DNA of 64,000 nt from Paracrocinitomix mangrovi (lineage in GTDB: Bacteria > Bacteroidota > Bacteroidia > Flavobacteriales_D > Crocinitomicaceae). The notes below the pieces were generated by a model. The model searched no databases. It had not been told where the DNA came from and saw nothing but the letters and a program-made list of their open reading frames with translations. How positions within the stretch are numbered: position 1 is the first letter of the stretch; each line of letters begins with the position of its first letter. The position numbers and the translations under genes were made by a program. Shown piece after piece: positions 1 through 8,980 of the stretch. The stretch is taken from the NCBI RefSeq assembly GCF_019740355.2, contig NZ_CP091819.1:1178001-1242000 (forward strand), written 5' to 3'.

Positions 1-1
1 T

Positions 2-736
2 CCATCTCAGTGGTATGTTTCCACTGAAAATGGAAAATTCTTCCATTCAGAGGATGCCGGTTCAAGTTGGACACAAACTACAGAAGCTGGTGGACCGGGA
101 AATGATTGGATTTACAGTTCAGATATTTATGCATCCAGATTAACTCATGGATTGGTGTTTTTAGGAGGGACCAACTATTTTTCATCATGTGTTTACATGT
201 CTATAGACAGTGGGCAAACTTTTGTCCCATTGAACAATGGTGACTTACCAAATGCAACTTGCTATGAGCTGTGCATGGATCCTGAAGAGAACTTTTTATT
301 TGCAGCAACAGATGCCGGGCCGTATGTATATGATATGAATCAAGAAGAATGGTTTGATTTAAGTGGTGATGTAGCTCCTATTCAATATTACATTAGCTGT
401 GAATACATTGCTTCGCAAGACATTGTGAGATTTGCTACCTGGGGACGTGGTATTTGGGATTTTTACATGGCAGATGTAACAGGAACGGAGGAGATGGCTA
501 CTTATGACATCAATAAAATTTATCCGAATCCAAATAACGGTCAATTCAATATCAATTCAGAAAATGGTGCATTGCTAAAAGTATTTGACCTCAACGGTAA
601 GCAGCTTGCAAACCTAGCTTTGCTCCCAGGAATTAATCCAATTAACTTAAGTCACCTTTCAAGTGGCACCTATGTTTTGGTGAGCATGGATCAAAATGGA
701 ATCATGAGAAAAGACAAACTTGTTATTAGAAAATAA
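2..736 (+). CDS. C-terminal part of a T9SS-exported BNR/Asp-box repeat protein (5' truncated)
   Basis: The reading frame is already open at base 2, so the gene begins before the window; 244 residues are visible. Two Asp-box (BNR/sortilin-like) motifs, SEDAGSSW and SIDSGQTF, indicate beta-propeller blades. The last ~75 residues are a type A T9SS sorting domain: the NKIYPNPNNGQFNI strand, then a LKVFDLNGKQ strand, an LSSGTYVL strand and a basic KLVIRK end. Family knowledge: such domains route proteins through the T9SS, where they are removed on the cell surface. Inferred role: a secreted or surface-bound beta-propeller protein; its substrate cannot be told. The next gene follows after 14 bases in the same direction. 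Confidence 0.85.
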   Translation, partial: PSQWYVSTENGKFFHSEDAGSSWTQTTEAGGPGNDWIYSSDIYASRLTHGLVFLGGTNYFSSCVYMSIDSGQTFVPLNNGDLPNATCYELCMDPEENFLFAATDAGPYVYDMNQEEWFDLSGDVAPIQYYISCEYIASQDIVRFATWGRGIWDFYMADVTGTEEMATYDINKIYPNPNNGQFNINSENGALLKVFDLNGKQLANLALLPGINPINLSHLSSGTYVLVSMDQNGIMRKDKLVIRK

Positions 737-750
737 GTATCTTAACTCTT

Positions 751-1287
751 GTGAAACCCAAAGCTTTACTCATACTCATCTTTACTTATGTAGGATTTGC
801 CTATGGGCAAATGAAATTTGATAAGTGCCTAAAAAAACTTGGATTAACTAAAGAATCTGTAGTTTACACAGATGAGAACGTGATATTATTTCCAAGAGGT
901 TTTGTCTATAATCTAAGTGATAAGGACTCACTTACATATTTAGGTTGTCTTTCTTCTGATCAAGAAGATTTTGAAAATGCCATTGAGAATACATCTCACA
1001 AACAAAATATTGGCAGAAAAATTATTCGTCAGGGTTATGGAGTAAATGACACCATTGCTGTCGAATCCTGGGAACAAAAAGTAAAGCACTTTAAGTATGC
1101 CGATAAGAGCATATCCTTCATGATAGAGAAAGATGTGAAATTTGTTTTGGTTTATTACTGGTCAAAAGATGTTTTAGATAGGAGCATTCTCAAGAACTAC
1201 TATTTCTTTATAAAATATGCTGAAGAACATCTTGATTTAAAGATCAAGGTTTTACCTGTTTGCACAGACCCTGTTGTCAATTCATAA
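751..1287 (+). CDS. Secreted hypothetical protein
   Basis: 178 residues starting at GTG. The first 20 residues (MKPKALLILIFTYVGFAYGQ) form a signal peptide with a likely SPI cleavage after GYG or GQ. The mature part is mixed charged and aromatic, with no domain I recognise and three cysteines (in KFDKCLKKL, LGCLSS and PVCTD). It lies 14 bases after the T9SS-sorted protein and may be cotranscribed with it. No close alternative start exists, because the signal peptide begins directly at the GTG. Function unknown; likely periplasmic. Confidence 0.6.
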   Translation: MKPKALLILIFTYVGFAYGQMKFDKCLKKLGLTKESVVYTDENVILFPRGFVYNLSDKDSLTYLGCLSSDQEDFENAIENTSHKQNIGRKIIRQGYGVNDTIAVESWEQKVKHFKYADKSISFMIEKDVKFVLVYYWSKDVLDRSILKNYYFFIKYAEEHLDLKIKVLPVCTDPVVNS

Positions 1288-1375
1288 ATATTCTTAATTC
1301 TCTAGACTATTAAAGGCAATTTGTAATACATTACATGTGGCGGGTTTATATTTACGACAACCAAAAACCCAAATC

Positions 1376-2095
1376 ATGAAAACCCAATTTATTTTCTTGT
1401 TAAGTGTTTTGCTTTTAGCCACCGCCTGTGCAGATAAAGAAAAAAGAGAAATTCAAACTTACGACGAAGCAACAGGGCAACACGAAATTTTAACAAAAAA
1501 AGGTATTGACAGTGTACTTAATTCATTGGATGAAATTACCTATGCTGATTTGGATGATGACTATCTAAATTTTTCAGATCCCGATAGAAAATTTGAAAAG
1601 CAACTCCGCAACAAGAAATACAAAGTCATCAGAGGAAGAGATGTTTACAAAATCATAGTGGGAAAATATCGCATCAATGATTTTATCGCTCCTGACAAAT
1701 ACAAAATTGGTAATAGAGATAATCTAGACGCGAATACTAAAATATACTGGTTGTATGACAAAGATGTATTGTACATGCTTTTAGAGTTTATAGAAAAACT
1801 GGAAGAAAAAGGCTATGATAAATATGGATTTGAAGTAAGAGAAAGTCATAGACATCCATTGTGTAACAAAGTGCGTGGTGGAGCAAGTAAAAGTCAACAC
1901 ATTAATGGCAAAGCGATAGACCTGGTGATAAGAGACATAGACAAAAGTGGTCATTGGGATCAGGAAGATAAAGCCATTTGTTTAGATATTTTGGAACCAC
2001 TTATCGGTTCAAGAGGAGGGATTGGAAAATATCCGGGAACACAAACTATTCATATTGATTCAAGAGGCTATGCTGCCAGATGGGATTCGTATTAA
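1376..2095 (+). CDS. Lipoprotein with M15A-type zinc peptidase domain (DUF882/YcbK-like)
   Basis: 239 residues from ATG 1376. A frame-compatible GTG at 1337 would add 13 residues ahead of a clean lipoprotein signal (lipobox LATAC, Cys18), so the ATG is preferred. The C-terminal third carries the metal site of the VanY/M15A group: SQHINGKAIDL (His175, Asp182) and IHID (His226). Family knowledge: these enzymes hydrolyse peptidoglycan cross-bridges or stem peptides. Inferred role: a lipid-anchored periplasmic murein peptidase. The middle region (about residues 40-130) is charged and unassigned. A TATATTTA element at 1347-1354 is a possible -7 promoter. Its stop shares TTAA with the stop of the convergent phosphatase gene. 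Confidence 0.75.
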   Translation: MKTQFIFLLSVLLLATACADKEKREIQTYDEATGQHEILTKKGIDSVLNSLDEITYADLDDDYLNFSDPDRKFEKQLRNKKYKVIRGRDVYKIIVGKYRINDFIAPDKYKIGNRDNLDANTKIYWLYDKDVLYMLLEFIEKLEEKGYDKYGFEVRESHRHPLCNKVRGGASKSQHINGKAIDLVIRDIDKSGHWDQEDKAICLDILEPLIGSRGGIGKYPGTQTIHIDSRGYAARWDSY

Positions 2096-4248
2096 CTTTT
2101 GAAAAATAGGCTTAGTACAGTAATATCGTCCAACTGAGGGTTATCCCCCTTCCATTCTGCAAATGCATTTTCAATTGTTTTAGAAGATGGATTATCAACT
2201 TTGGCTAATATTTCAACGAATCTGGTTTTGCCCAACTTTTCGTTGTGCTCTCCTCCAAATTGATCTTCAAAACCATCTGAACTCATAAATATTGCTTCCA
2301 CTCCTTCTAAACTTATCTTTTCTTCATTAAAATGAGGAAGTCTAGATCGCTTTTTCACATATCCACCTATTGATCTGAAAACACTTTTTAGCTCAACTAT
2401 TTCTCCCTTTTTAACATACAGACTTTGGTTAGCACTGCTAAAAGTGAGTTCATTTTTTATATGGTCAATTCTTACAATTGACATATCCATCCCGTCATCA
2501 GAAGCATGTTCGTTGTGTTGTTTCAAGAATTGAATTACGCCTTCATCCATTTTCTCCAGCACTTTTGAAAGTTGAGATTCTTTTTGTTCAACTATAATAT
2601 CTTTTAAAAGATTGAATCCAATCAAACTCATAAAAGCGCCGGGCACTCCATGTCCGGTACAATCAGACAAAACCAAATAAGAAATATTATTCTCATGATA
2701 AAACCAATAAAAATCTCCACTTACAATGTCTTTTGGTAAATAGAATTTGGAGAAACCAGGTAAATGTTCTTTAATGTTATTGTCATTCGGTAGAATAGAG
2801 TTTTGAATATGTTTGGCATACCTAATTGAGTCTATTATTTTATTTCGGTGCTTTTCAACTTCCTGTTTTTGAATTTCAATGATTTGTTTTTGCTTTTGAG
2901 AATCTTTAAATCGCTTAATCATTAAGGCTAAAAACAGTATCAATCCAAATGACCCAACACTAAAAAAGATGATAATATTTCGTTTGTTCTGCGCTTCTTG
3001 CTCTGCTAATAATCTTTGTTGATTTTCAATTTCTTTTGCTCTTTTCTGCTCCATGTTGATTTGTGCATTTGCATACCCAACTCCGGCATCTCTAAGACTT
3101 GAAATTTCTTCTTTATGAGCCTTTTCTTTCTTTTCAATGTAGTTATTATAGGTTTCTGAAGCCTTTTTGTATAATCCAAGATTTAAATAAGCATCAGCAG
3201 CCATTTTATCAAACATCAGATCGTAGTATGAATGGATATTCAAAGAATCTATGCTTCTGATATACTCGATTAGGTCAACACTTTTTTGATCCATTCCCAG
3301 TTTTTGATAAGTCAACAAGGCATAAGGCTGATTGGTAATAGTAGTTAATTGACCATCCGGCAATTGGAATTTTTGAGCACCTTCAATTGGCTTTAAACCG
3401 TTTGAATGCTTTATCATTTCATCTAAATAAAATAAGGCACTATCTCTTTCTTCAAGAGCACTATAATTTAAAACGACCTGTTCTAAAAATCTTGCTTTGT
3501 AATTCGGATTCTCTGAAAACACCTCATTAGCACAATGTTTTGTAAGGATTAAAGCTTCTTCTCTTTTACCCGAACGAGCCAGTGAAAAACTGTAAATGAT
3601 TGCTGCTTCGCCAAAAACTGAATTATCTCCTTCGGGGGCATTTTCATAAACTATTTTATTGTAAAAAACTGCCGAATCCTGATAATTTCTGAATTCCTCT
3701 TGTTGTCCAATATTGGTGTAAAACCAGCCCGCAAACTTATATGATTGGATCAGAAGGCTGGAATCACTACTTTCTTCACCATTTCCAATTCTGTTTTTAC
3801 AAGTTTCTATAACCAGGTCATATAGGCCGTTTTCATAATACAAGTTACTTAAGGCCATGTAAACCACATCCTTTTTCTTGTAATCTCCAATTTGCGTTGC
3901 TATATCCAGACACTCTAAATAAACCATGTTAGCACCACCCACATTTTGTCTTACAGATTGAAAACCTGCCAATAAATTCAGCCAGAAATATTTTGATTCC
4001 TTGTTCTTAACTTTTTTTGATTTCTCTTCGATTAATGAAGCAAAATAATCACTCTCTTCATCAGTATATCCGGCCCAATTACTTCTGCTTGTTCTAATTA
4101 TTGAATCGCATTTAGCTTTTGATGTTATGGCAGGATAATCAATGAAATAAACAATAGACTCGAACTTAGAAGCGAGTGAATCTTTTTCCTGAGCCATACA
4201 GTTAAAAGCCAGGCCAAACATTGCCAATAACAGTAATGTGTACTTCAT
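2092..4248 (-). CDS. TPR-containing membrane PP2C (SpoIIE-type) serine phosphatase
   Basis: 718 residues: signal peptide (1-19), a TPR-rich periplasmic sensor (about 40-400), a coiled coil, one membrane helix (about 424-444), a cytoplasmic coiled coil, and a SpoIIE/PP2C domain (about 500-718). Metal-binding residues look intact: GDF (about 511-513), SDCTGHG (Asp about 529), SSDGFEDQ (Asp about 658) and LDD (about 707). Family knowledge: such phosphatases dephosphorylate anti-sigma-factor-antagonist or SiaC-type proteins in partner-switching pathways. A SiaB/SiaC pair lies about 41 kb away in this window; a functional link is only inference. Its 3' end overlaps the M15 lipoprotein gene by four bases. 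Confidence 0.85.
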   Translation of the reverse strand: MKYTLLLLAMFGLAFNCMAQEKDSLASKFESIVYFIDYPAITSKAKCDSIIRTSRSNWAGYTDEESDYFASLIEEKSKKVKNKESKYFWLNLLAGFQSVRQNVGGANMVYLECLDIATQIGDYKKKDVVYMALSNLYYENGLYDLVIETCKNRIGNGEESSDSSLLIQSYKFAGWFYTNIGQQEEFRNYQDSAVFYNKIVYENAPEGDNSVFGEAAIIYSFSLARSGKREEALILTKHCANEVFSENPNYKARFLEQVVLNYSALEERDSALFYLDEMIKHSNGLKPIEGAQKFQLPDGQLTTITNQPYALLTYQKLGMDQKSVDLIEYIRSIDSLNIHSYYDLMFDKMAADAYLNLGLYKKASETYNNYIEKKEKAHKEEISSLRDAGVGYANAQINMEQKRAKEIENQQRLLAEQEAQNKRNIIIFFSVGSFGLILFLALMIKRFKDSQKQKQIIEIQKQEVEKHRNKIIDSIRYAKHIQNSILPNDNNIKEHLPGFSKFYLPKDIVSGDFYWFYHENNISYLVLSDCTGHGVPGAFMSLIGFNLLKDIIVEQKESQLSKVLEKMDEGVIQFLKQHNEHASDDGMDMSIVRIDHIKNELTFSSANQSLYVKKGEIVELKSVFRSIGGYVKKRSRLPHFNEEKISLEGVEAIFMSSDGFEDQFGGEHNEKLGKTRFVEILAKVDNPSSKTIENAFAEWKGDNPQLDDITVLSLFFKS

Positions 4249-4423
4249 TAAATAATCATGGGAGATTGACTCATAAATTCAAGCAATCCAATTTCAAAAT
4301 CTAATTACTTGAGGCTCAATAGTGAAAAAATACAAATTATTTTAGATAAATAGTGCAATGACTTGAATTAAATGATTTAGATGGCATTCAAACTGACAAT
4401 TTTAGCCCTAAAATGATAAATAG

Positions 4424-4431
4424 TATATTTG
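4424..4431 (+). promoter_or_regulatory. -7 promoter element TATATTTG
   Basis: Perfect match to the Bacteroidota -7 consensus TAnnTTTG. A TTTA (4401-4404) lies 19 bases upstream, a fair -33 element. The expected start of transcription is about 20 bases before the TerB-like ATG at 4455. Confidence 0.6.
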
Positions 4432-4454
4432 TGTAAACCCAGAAATCTCACCAA

Positions 4455-4847
4455 ATGGACGAAAAGAAAAGCCTTATCTCTCAATTAATAGAATTATCAA
4501 AAGTTGACGGATATGTGGATGAAATGGAATCAGGATTAATTAAAACCATGGGCAACATGATAGGATTATCAGATGATGAAATCCTGGCATTATTTGAAAA
4601 ACCGGCTCCTTTTAATCCCCCAACTTCACATATTGAACGAATAATTCAATTTCATAGATTGGTTTTATTGATGAATGTTGACGGGGAAATAAGTCCAAAT
4701 GAATTGCAAATGATCAAATTATCCGGAATCAAACTTGGGTTGGATGAAGATGCAATTAAAGAGGTTTTAAATCGAATGCATGATTATCCAAACAATGTTA
4801 TTCCACCTGATGAATTGATTCGCATTTTCACTAAAAACATGAATTAA
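4455..4847 (+). CDS. TerB/DjlA-N-like helical protein
   Basis: 130 residues, all-helical by composition, no signal or membrane segment. Two acidic repeats, KVDGYVDEMESGLI and NVDGEISPNELQMI, have the spacing seen in TerB-like (DjlA N-terminal) folds, where acidic residues can bind metal. Family knowledge: TerB-fold proteins are often called tellurite-resistance proteins, but in Bacteroidota most are of unknown function. The RluA-family gene starts two bases after its stop, so the two are cotranscribed and probably coupled. Confidence 0.6.
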   Translation: MDEKKSLISQLIELSKVDGYVDEMESGLIKTMGNMIGLSDDEILALFEKPAPFNPPTSHIERIIQFHRLVLLMNVDGEISPNELQMIKLSGIKLGLDEDAIKEVLNRMHDYPNNVIPPDELIRIFTKNMN

Positions 4848-4849
4848 TT

Positions 4850-5737
4850 TTGAAGCTAATTGCTCAACACCAAGTTCCTGAATTAGTAGATCCAATTAGA
4901 ATTTACGATTACGTAAACGGGCTGTTTGATCAATTACCCAGTAGAAAAAGCGTCAAAAAGGCCATTGATAAAGGGGAAATTAAACTCAATGGAGAAAATA
5001 CACAAACCGGTTGGTGGTTAAAAGGTGGAGAATTAATTGAACTAATTGATTTAGAAGTTACTCCTCCAAAACCATATCACCTTAAGCTAAGGGTACTTTT
5101 TGAAGACCAATATCTTGCTGTTATTTTTAAGCCTGCAGGTTTATTAAGCAGTGGAAATGCCTTTAAAACAGTTACTAATGCTCTTCTTTATAACCTTGAA
5201 AAATCTAATGCTTCAGATGCTTTGCCATGGCCATTAGTAGTACACCGACTTGATCAGCAAACATCAGGATTATTAATCGTTGCAAAATCAAAAACTGCCA
5301 GAATTCAACTCGGAAAAGAATTTGAATCAGGTAATATTGGTAAAACATATCACGCAGTTGTTTTAGGCAAACCAGAAGCTTCTGGATTAATAGATTCAGA
5401 CATTGATGGAAAATCAGCTAAAACTGCATTTGAAACACTCAAAACTGTACCTAGTGTCAGATCTTCAAATTTAAGTTTGGTGAAACTCAATCCTCAAACA
5501 GGAAGAAAACATCAATTACGCATTCACCTTAGTGAAATGGGGCATGCAATTCTTGGAGATCCATTGTATAGTCCAAAAGAATTACAGCTAAAAAACAAAG
5601 GCCTTTTTCTGTGTGCAACGGACTTAAAATTTACACACCCAATTACACAAAATTTGATCTCAATTTCATGTGAAATTCCTAAAAAATTTGGCAAAAGAAT
5701 GGAATCTGAAAAAAATCGTTGGTTGAAGTATAATTAA
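4850..5737 (+). CDS. RluA-family RNA pseudouridine synthase
   Basis: 295 residues. Start is TTG at 4850, two bases after the preceding stop. An S4-like RNA-binding segment (about residues 15-70: SRKSVKKAIDKGEIKLNG) precedes the catalytic domain. The signature HRLDQQTSGLLI carries the catalytic Asp, and LNPQTGRKHQLRIHL is the conserved late motif. Reaction: isomerisation of specific uridines to pseudouridine in rRNA or tRNA. The target (RluC, RluD or TruC type) cannot be decided from sequence alone. The operon partner is the TerB-like gene. Confidence 0.88.
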   Translation: MKLIAQHQVPELVDPIRIYDYVNGLFDQLPSRKSVKKAIDKGEIKLNGENTQTGWWLKGGELIELIDLEVTPPKPYHLKLRVLFEDQYLAVIFKPAGLLSSGNAFKTVTNALLYNLEKSNASDALPWPLVVHRLDQQTSGLLIVAKSKTARIQLGKEFESGNIGKTYHAVVLGKPEASGLIDSDIDGKSAKTAFETLKTVPSVRSSNLSLVKLNPQTGRKHQLRIHLSEMGHAILGDPLYSPKELQLKNKGLFLCATDLKFTHPITQNLISISCEIPKKFGKRMESEKNRWLKYN

Positions 5738-5847
5738 GACTAATTCTACATAGACATAATATCTAGTTTAATCTTGTTTAAACATACTTTTATCTAAAAT
5801 TCTGAAAATATGTAATTTAAGTCACATTAAAACGTCTACATAAATGT

Positions 5848-5855
5848 TAAGTTTG
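5848..5855 (+). promoter_or_regulatory. -7 promoter element TAAGTTTG
   Basis: Perfect TAnnTTTG match, 20 bases ahead of the ATG of the 56-residue gene at 5876. The -33 region is weak (ATTA around 5825). Its presence supports treating the short gene as a separate transcription unit. Confidence 0.55.
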
Positions 5856-5875
5856 TATAAGCAAAATGAATGATC

Positions 5876-6046
5876 ATGGCACGTAAAAAGTCAAATGAAA
5901 AAGTAGAGAAAATAATTAATGAAATAAAAAACTCTAAGCCAAAGTTCAAATTGCAGTTGGATAGTAAAACTACTATCACTTTGAAGACGCAAGAACAGCT
6001 AAAAAAATGGATGGAATTATATCCTAAAGCACAGTTAATTTCATAA
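5876..6046 (+). CDS. Small basic hypothetical protein (56 aa)
   Basis: A 56-codon frame from ATG 5876 to TAA 6046. It has 13 Lys and one Arg against six acidic residues, and starts MARKKSNEKVEKIINEI. The N-terminal half is predicted helical. A beta-prone middle (FKLQLDSKTTITLKT) is followed by an amphipathic helix (EQLKKWMELYP). No cysteines, signal or membrane segment. It sits alone between a perfect -7 element and a strong terminator. The organised composition, independent promoter and terminator argue that it is real. Possibly nucleic-acid binding from its charge; not recognised. Confidence 0.65.
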   Translation: MARKKSNEKVEKIINEIKNSKPKFKLQLDSKTTITLKTQEQLKKWMELYPKAQLIS

Positions 6047-6066
6047 TTTAATTCTTAATTAGTTTT

Positions 6067-6101
6067 ATCCCGGTGAGCTTACGGCAGCCGGGATTTTTTT
6101 T
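6067..6101 (+). terminator. Rho-independent terminator
   Basis: A 7-bp perfect stem, ATCCCGG (6067-6073) with CCGGGAT (6088-6094), and a 14-base loop, followed by a run of eight T (6094-6101). It lies 20 bases after the stop of the 56-residue gene. Confidence 0.85.
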
Positions 6102-6146
6102 GTCTAAAATCAGGCAGATTACAAATCAAAATAGTACTTTCGGCAA

Positions 6147-6980
6147 GTGGTAGAAATAGGAAAAATAAATACACTTAAGGTTGTTAAAGAGGTAGACTTT
6201 GGACTTTATCTTGATGGAGGTGAAGATGGAGAGATCTTGTTACCTAAAAGATATGTAGAAGAAGGAACAGAAGTAGATCACTTTATTGATGTATTTATTT
6301 ATGTTGATTCTGAAGACAGATTAATTGCTACAACAGAAGAGCCTTTGGCTGAAGTAGACCAGTTCGCTTACTTAAAAGCAGTTCAGCTTACAAAAGTTGG
6401 TGCTTTTTTGGATTGGGGATTAATGAAAGATTTATTGGTTCCTTTCAACGAACAAAGAGAGGAAATGCGAGAAGGACAATATTATCTTGTTTATGTTTAT
6501 TTGGACGAAGAGACAGATAGAATTGTAGCATCTTCAAAGGTTAATAGATACTTAAATAATGTTCCCGTAGATTACGAAGAAGGCCAGGAAGTTGATCTAA
6601 TTGTGATGAACAAAACTGATTTAGGCGTAAATGTTATCATCAACAATTTGCATACAGGATTGATTTATGAGAACGAAATCTTTCAGGTATTACAACCGGG
6701 AGAGCATCTGAAAGGATTTATTAAAAAATTAAGAGAAGACGATAAGATTGATGTTGCACTTCAACCTTCGGGCTATGAGCACATCACTGGTGTGGCAGGT
6801 GATATCCTAAGAAAATTGCAAAAAGCAGGTGGATATATAGAAGCTCATGATAAATCTTCACCTGAAACCATTAAACACATGTTTGGTATTTCTAAAAAAG
6901 TCTTTAAAAAAGCAATAGGAGCATTATACAAAGACAGACTTATTTCAATTGATGAAAAAGGAATTAGGTTGAAAAACTAG
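6147..6980 (+). CDS. CvfB-family S1-like RNA-binding protein
   Basis: 277 residues from GTG 6147. Consecutive S1-like beta-barrels: residues 1-60 (VVKEVDFGLYLDGGEDGEILLPKRY), 65-130 (AVQLTKVGAFLDWGLMKDLLVP) and 145-205 (VNVIINNLHTGLIYENEIF). A C-terminal winged-helix follows (PETIKHMFGISKKVFKKAIGALYKDRLI), the standard CvfB layout at the usual length. Family knowledge: CvfB binds RNA and affects virulence gene expression in Staphylococcus; its role in Bacteroidota is unknown. The stop shares CTAG with the convergent ABM-like gene. Confidence 0.85.
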   Translation: MVEIGKINTLKVVKEVDFGLYLDGGEDGEILLPKRYVEEGTEVDHFIDVFIYVDSEDRLIATTEEPLAEVDQFAYLKAVQLTKVGAFLDWGLMKDLLVPFNEQREEMREGQYYLVYVYLDEETDRIVASSKVNRYLNNVPVDYEEGQEVDLIVMNKTDLGVNVIINNLHTGLIYENEIFQVLQPGEHLKGFIKKLREDDKIDVALQPSGYEHITGVAGDILRKLQKAGGYIEAHDKSSPETIKHMFGISKKVFKKAIGALYKDRLISIDEKGIRLKN

Positions 6981-7318
6981 TACGTTCTTACATTCTCATC
7001 AGATTCCAGGATCTTTTTCACTTCATTGAATTCAGGAACCAAAGTTCCTTCATAGTAAAGTAGTTTTATTTGAGAAGATAGTTCCTTAGCTTGTTTTATA
7101 GCTTCCATGTGGGCGCCGCTATGAGCAAACTGTTTCATACTATCAATGTCTTCCCAAACAGTAATGACGTAGAACTTTTTAATGCTTCCACCACTTAATT
7201 TTACGTCTAATACACCTTTTGAAGCTTTTGCTTGCTCCTCAATGCGTTTAGACATTCTTAAAAACCTGAAAAGTTTTGACGTTTTCTCTAACTCGAATTT
7301 GCCCAAAGAAATAATCAT
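6977..7318 (-). CDS. ABM-like dimeric alpha/beta-barrel protein
   Basis: 113 residues, cytosolic. The pattern of a beta strand, a helix containing SKRIEEQAKASKGVLDVKL, then FYVITVWEDIDSMKQFAHSGAH is typical of the ferredoxin-like antibiotic-biosynthesis-monooxygenase or DUF3291 fold. The W-E-D-I-D-S-M-K-x-F segment is characteristic. No substrate can be inferred; many such proteins are small-molecule-binding or heme-related. It lies 6 bases downstream of a WG-repeat protein, an arrangement repeated at 24.4-27 kb with a different ABM protein. Confidence 0.65.
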   Translation of the reverse strand: MIISLGKFELEKTSKLFRFLRMSKRIEEQAKASKGVLDVKLSGGSIKKFYVITVWEDIDSMKQFAHSGAHMEAIKQAKELSSQIKLLYYEGTLVPEFNEVKKILESDENVRTY

Positions 7319-7324
7319 AGATAA

Positions 7325-8548
7325 CTATTCACAGAAACAGGCATCACTCCCCTTCCCTCCTTTTTCAATCAGGGTACCGTTTTCATCATATTTATAAGAA
7401 ACTTCCTCTTTCTTGAATTCAATGTAATAATTTGAAGGAGCATAATAACTGAAGCCACAAAGGCACTCATAAGCAGGTTTAATGATTTCCGTTCCATCTG
7501 TTTTTATCAAACCATACTTACCATACTTAAGTACAATGTATGATCTGAACTCAGGATTTCCTTTAATTCTAGGACCATCCATTATTGTACTGTAAACAGG
7601 TTGAATAATCACTTTATAGTTTTCATCCATTATTCCCCATTTGCCTTTCACTTTATAGAAATATAAATCTCCCTTTCTTTCAAATGAATCATATCTAGGA
7701 CCTATTTGTTGTAGATTTCTATCCAAGAAATAAACATAATCCTCTGTCATTACAAAATTGGAATCTGTCAAAACTTTAGGAACCGACTCATACTTAAAGG
7801 CCAAGGTAGTTTGCCCATGTATGTTGATATACCCTCTTTTCAAATAGTCATTCATTGCATAAATGTGATCTTCATCTTCAATCACATAATTCAATAATTT
7901 CCATTTGAACGGTATTACAACTTTTCCTTTGTAATTAACCACTCCAAATAAACTACCAGCTTCATTTTTGCGGCATGTTAAATATCCTAAAGTGGAAAAA
8001 ATAAACTCTTCTCCTTTGTGATGAGGACCAATGTATTCAAAAGGCATCAAGGTTTTCATGTCTGACCCTAAAATCCCCCAGCTCAAACTATCTTCAGTAG
8101 CAAGAAATGAGCCTTTGTGCACATCTTCTACGATATACTTTGTTTTTTGCGCTCCGGTTGAATCTAAAACAGATAAATAACTATTAGGTGTGTCATCCCA
8201 TTCAAAGTTTTTATAACTGAAATTTTTAAGGATTACTTTTCCTGAATCTGTGTATAAGGTTGGATAAGCTGAATTAAAGTCATGCACTACATTCCCTTTT
8301 TTATCAATTGCTCCCCATTTGCCATCTTTCTCTACCGGTAATGGATACACAATTGGTTCTATAGAAATGATTGTATCTGTTCCCTTCTTGTATTTTGGAT
8401 ATCCCCATACTTTATCAAAAGTGAGTACGCCCGCTAATGTATTTTCTTCACAACAAAAAAATGAAACTTTATCTCCACTTGGAGTAAATTTTTGCGCCTT
8501 TAAAGACAGTTGTATTAATACAAATACTATGAATAATAAATACCTCAT
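7325..8548 (-). CDS. Secreted WG-repeat protein
   Basis: 407 residues with a signal peptide (MRYLLFIVFVLIQLSLKAQ). At least six WG-type repeats are visible: KWGAIDKKGNVV, SWGILGSDMKTL, LFGVVNYKGKVVIPF, RGYINIHGQTTLAFKY, KWGIMDENYKVIIQPVY and KYGLIKTDGTEIIKPAY. Family knowledge: WG repeats form beta-rich, probably propeller- or solenoid-like, envelope proteins; no biochemical role is established. It has a C-terminal Cys pair (ACFCE) and another early pair (FFCCEE), which could form disulfides. It is downstream of ruvX (21-base gap) and upstream of an ABM-fold gene (6 bases). Confidence 0.85.
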   Translation of the reverse strand: MRYLLFIVFVLIQLSLKAQKFTPSGDKVSFFCCEENTLAGVLTFDKVWGYPKYKKGTDTIISIEPIVYPLPVEKDGKWGAIDKKGNVVHDFNSAYPTLYTDSGKVILKNFSYKNFEWDDTPNSYLSVLDSTGAQKTKYIVEDVHKGSFLATEDSLSWGILGSDMKTLMPFEYIGPHHKGEEFIFSTLGYLTCRKNEAGSLFGVVNYKGKVVIPFKWKLLNYVIEDEDHIYAMNDYLKRGYINIHGQTTLAFKYESVPKVLTDSNFVMTEDYVYFLDRNLQQIGPRYDSFERKGDLYFYKVKGKWGIMDENYKVIIQPVYSTIMDGPRIKGNPEFRSYIVLKYGKYGLIKTDGTEIIKPAYECLCGFSYYAPSNYYIEFKKEEVSYKYDENGTLIEKGGKGSDACFCE

Positions 8549-8569
8549 TATAAATATTATACCTTTCTT

Positions 8570-8980
8570 TTATCGTTTGGTTTCAAGGTAAGATTGCAAA
8601 ATAATTGTCGCACTAATCTCATCTACCAATGCTTTATTTTGTCTTTGTTTCTTTTTTAACCCTGAATCAATCATGGTTTGAAAGGCCATTTTAGATGTAA
8701 ACCTCTCATCTACCATGTGCACAGGTAGACCAAAAGTTGTGCCTAACTTATCCTTTAATTTTCTAACATCTTCAGAGCTGTGTGTATCTGTTCCGTCTAA
8801 CTTTTTTGGTTCTCCTAAAACAATACTCTCCACTTGATTTTTACTCAAGTAATCTTTTAAAAAATCAAAAAGTTGTTTGGTATCTACCGTAGTTAAGCCT
8901 GAAGCTATGATTTGCAATTCGTCTGTTGCAGCAATTCCAGTTCTTTTTTTACCGTAGTCAAGTGCAATAATCTTAGCCAT
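8570..8980 (-). CDS. ruvX: Holliday junction resolvase-like protein RuvX/YqgF
   Basis: 136 residues, the normal length. RNase H-like fold: IALDYGKKRTGIA (catalytic Asp8), VLGEPKKLDG, VDERFTS, and a C-terminal DEISATIILQSYL helix with conserved Asp and Ser. Family knowledge: YqgF processes the 5' end of pre-16S rRNA in E. coli and has been proposed as a Holliday junction resolvase. Its start codon overlaps the nhaC stop by one base (TAATG), indicating translational coupling. Confidence 0.92.
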   Translation of the reverse strand: MAKIIALDYGKKRTGIAATDELQIIASGLTTVDTKQLFDFLKDYLSKNQVESIVLGEPKKLDGTDTHSSEDVRKLKDKLGTTFGLPVHMVDERFTSKMAFQTMIDSGLKKKQRQNKALVDEISATIILQSYLETKR

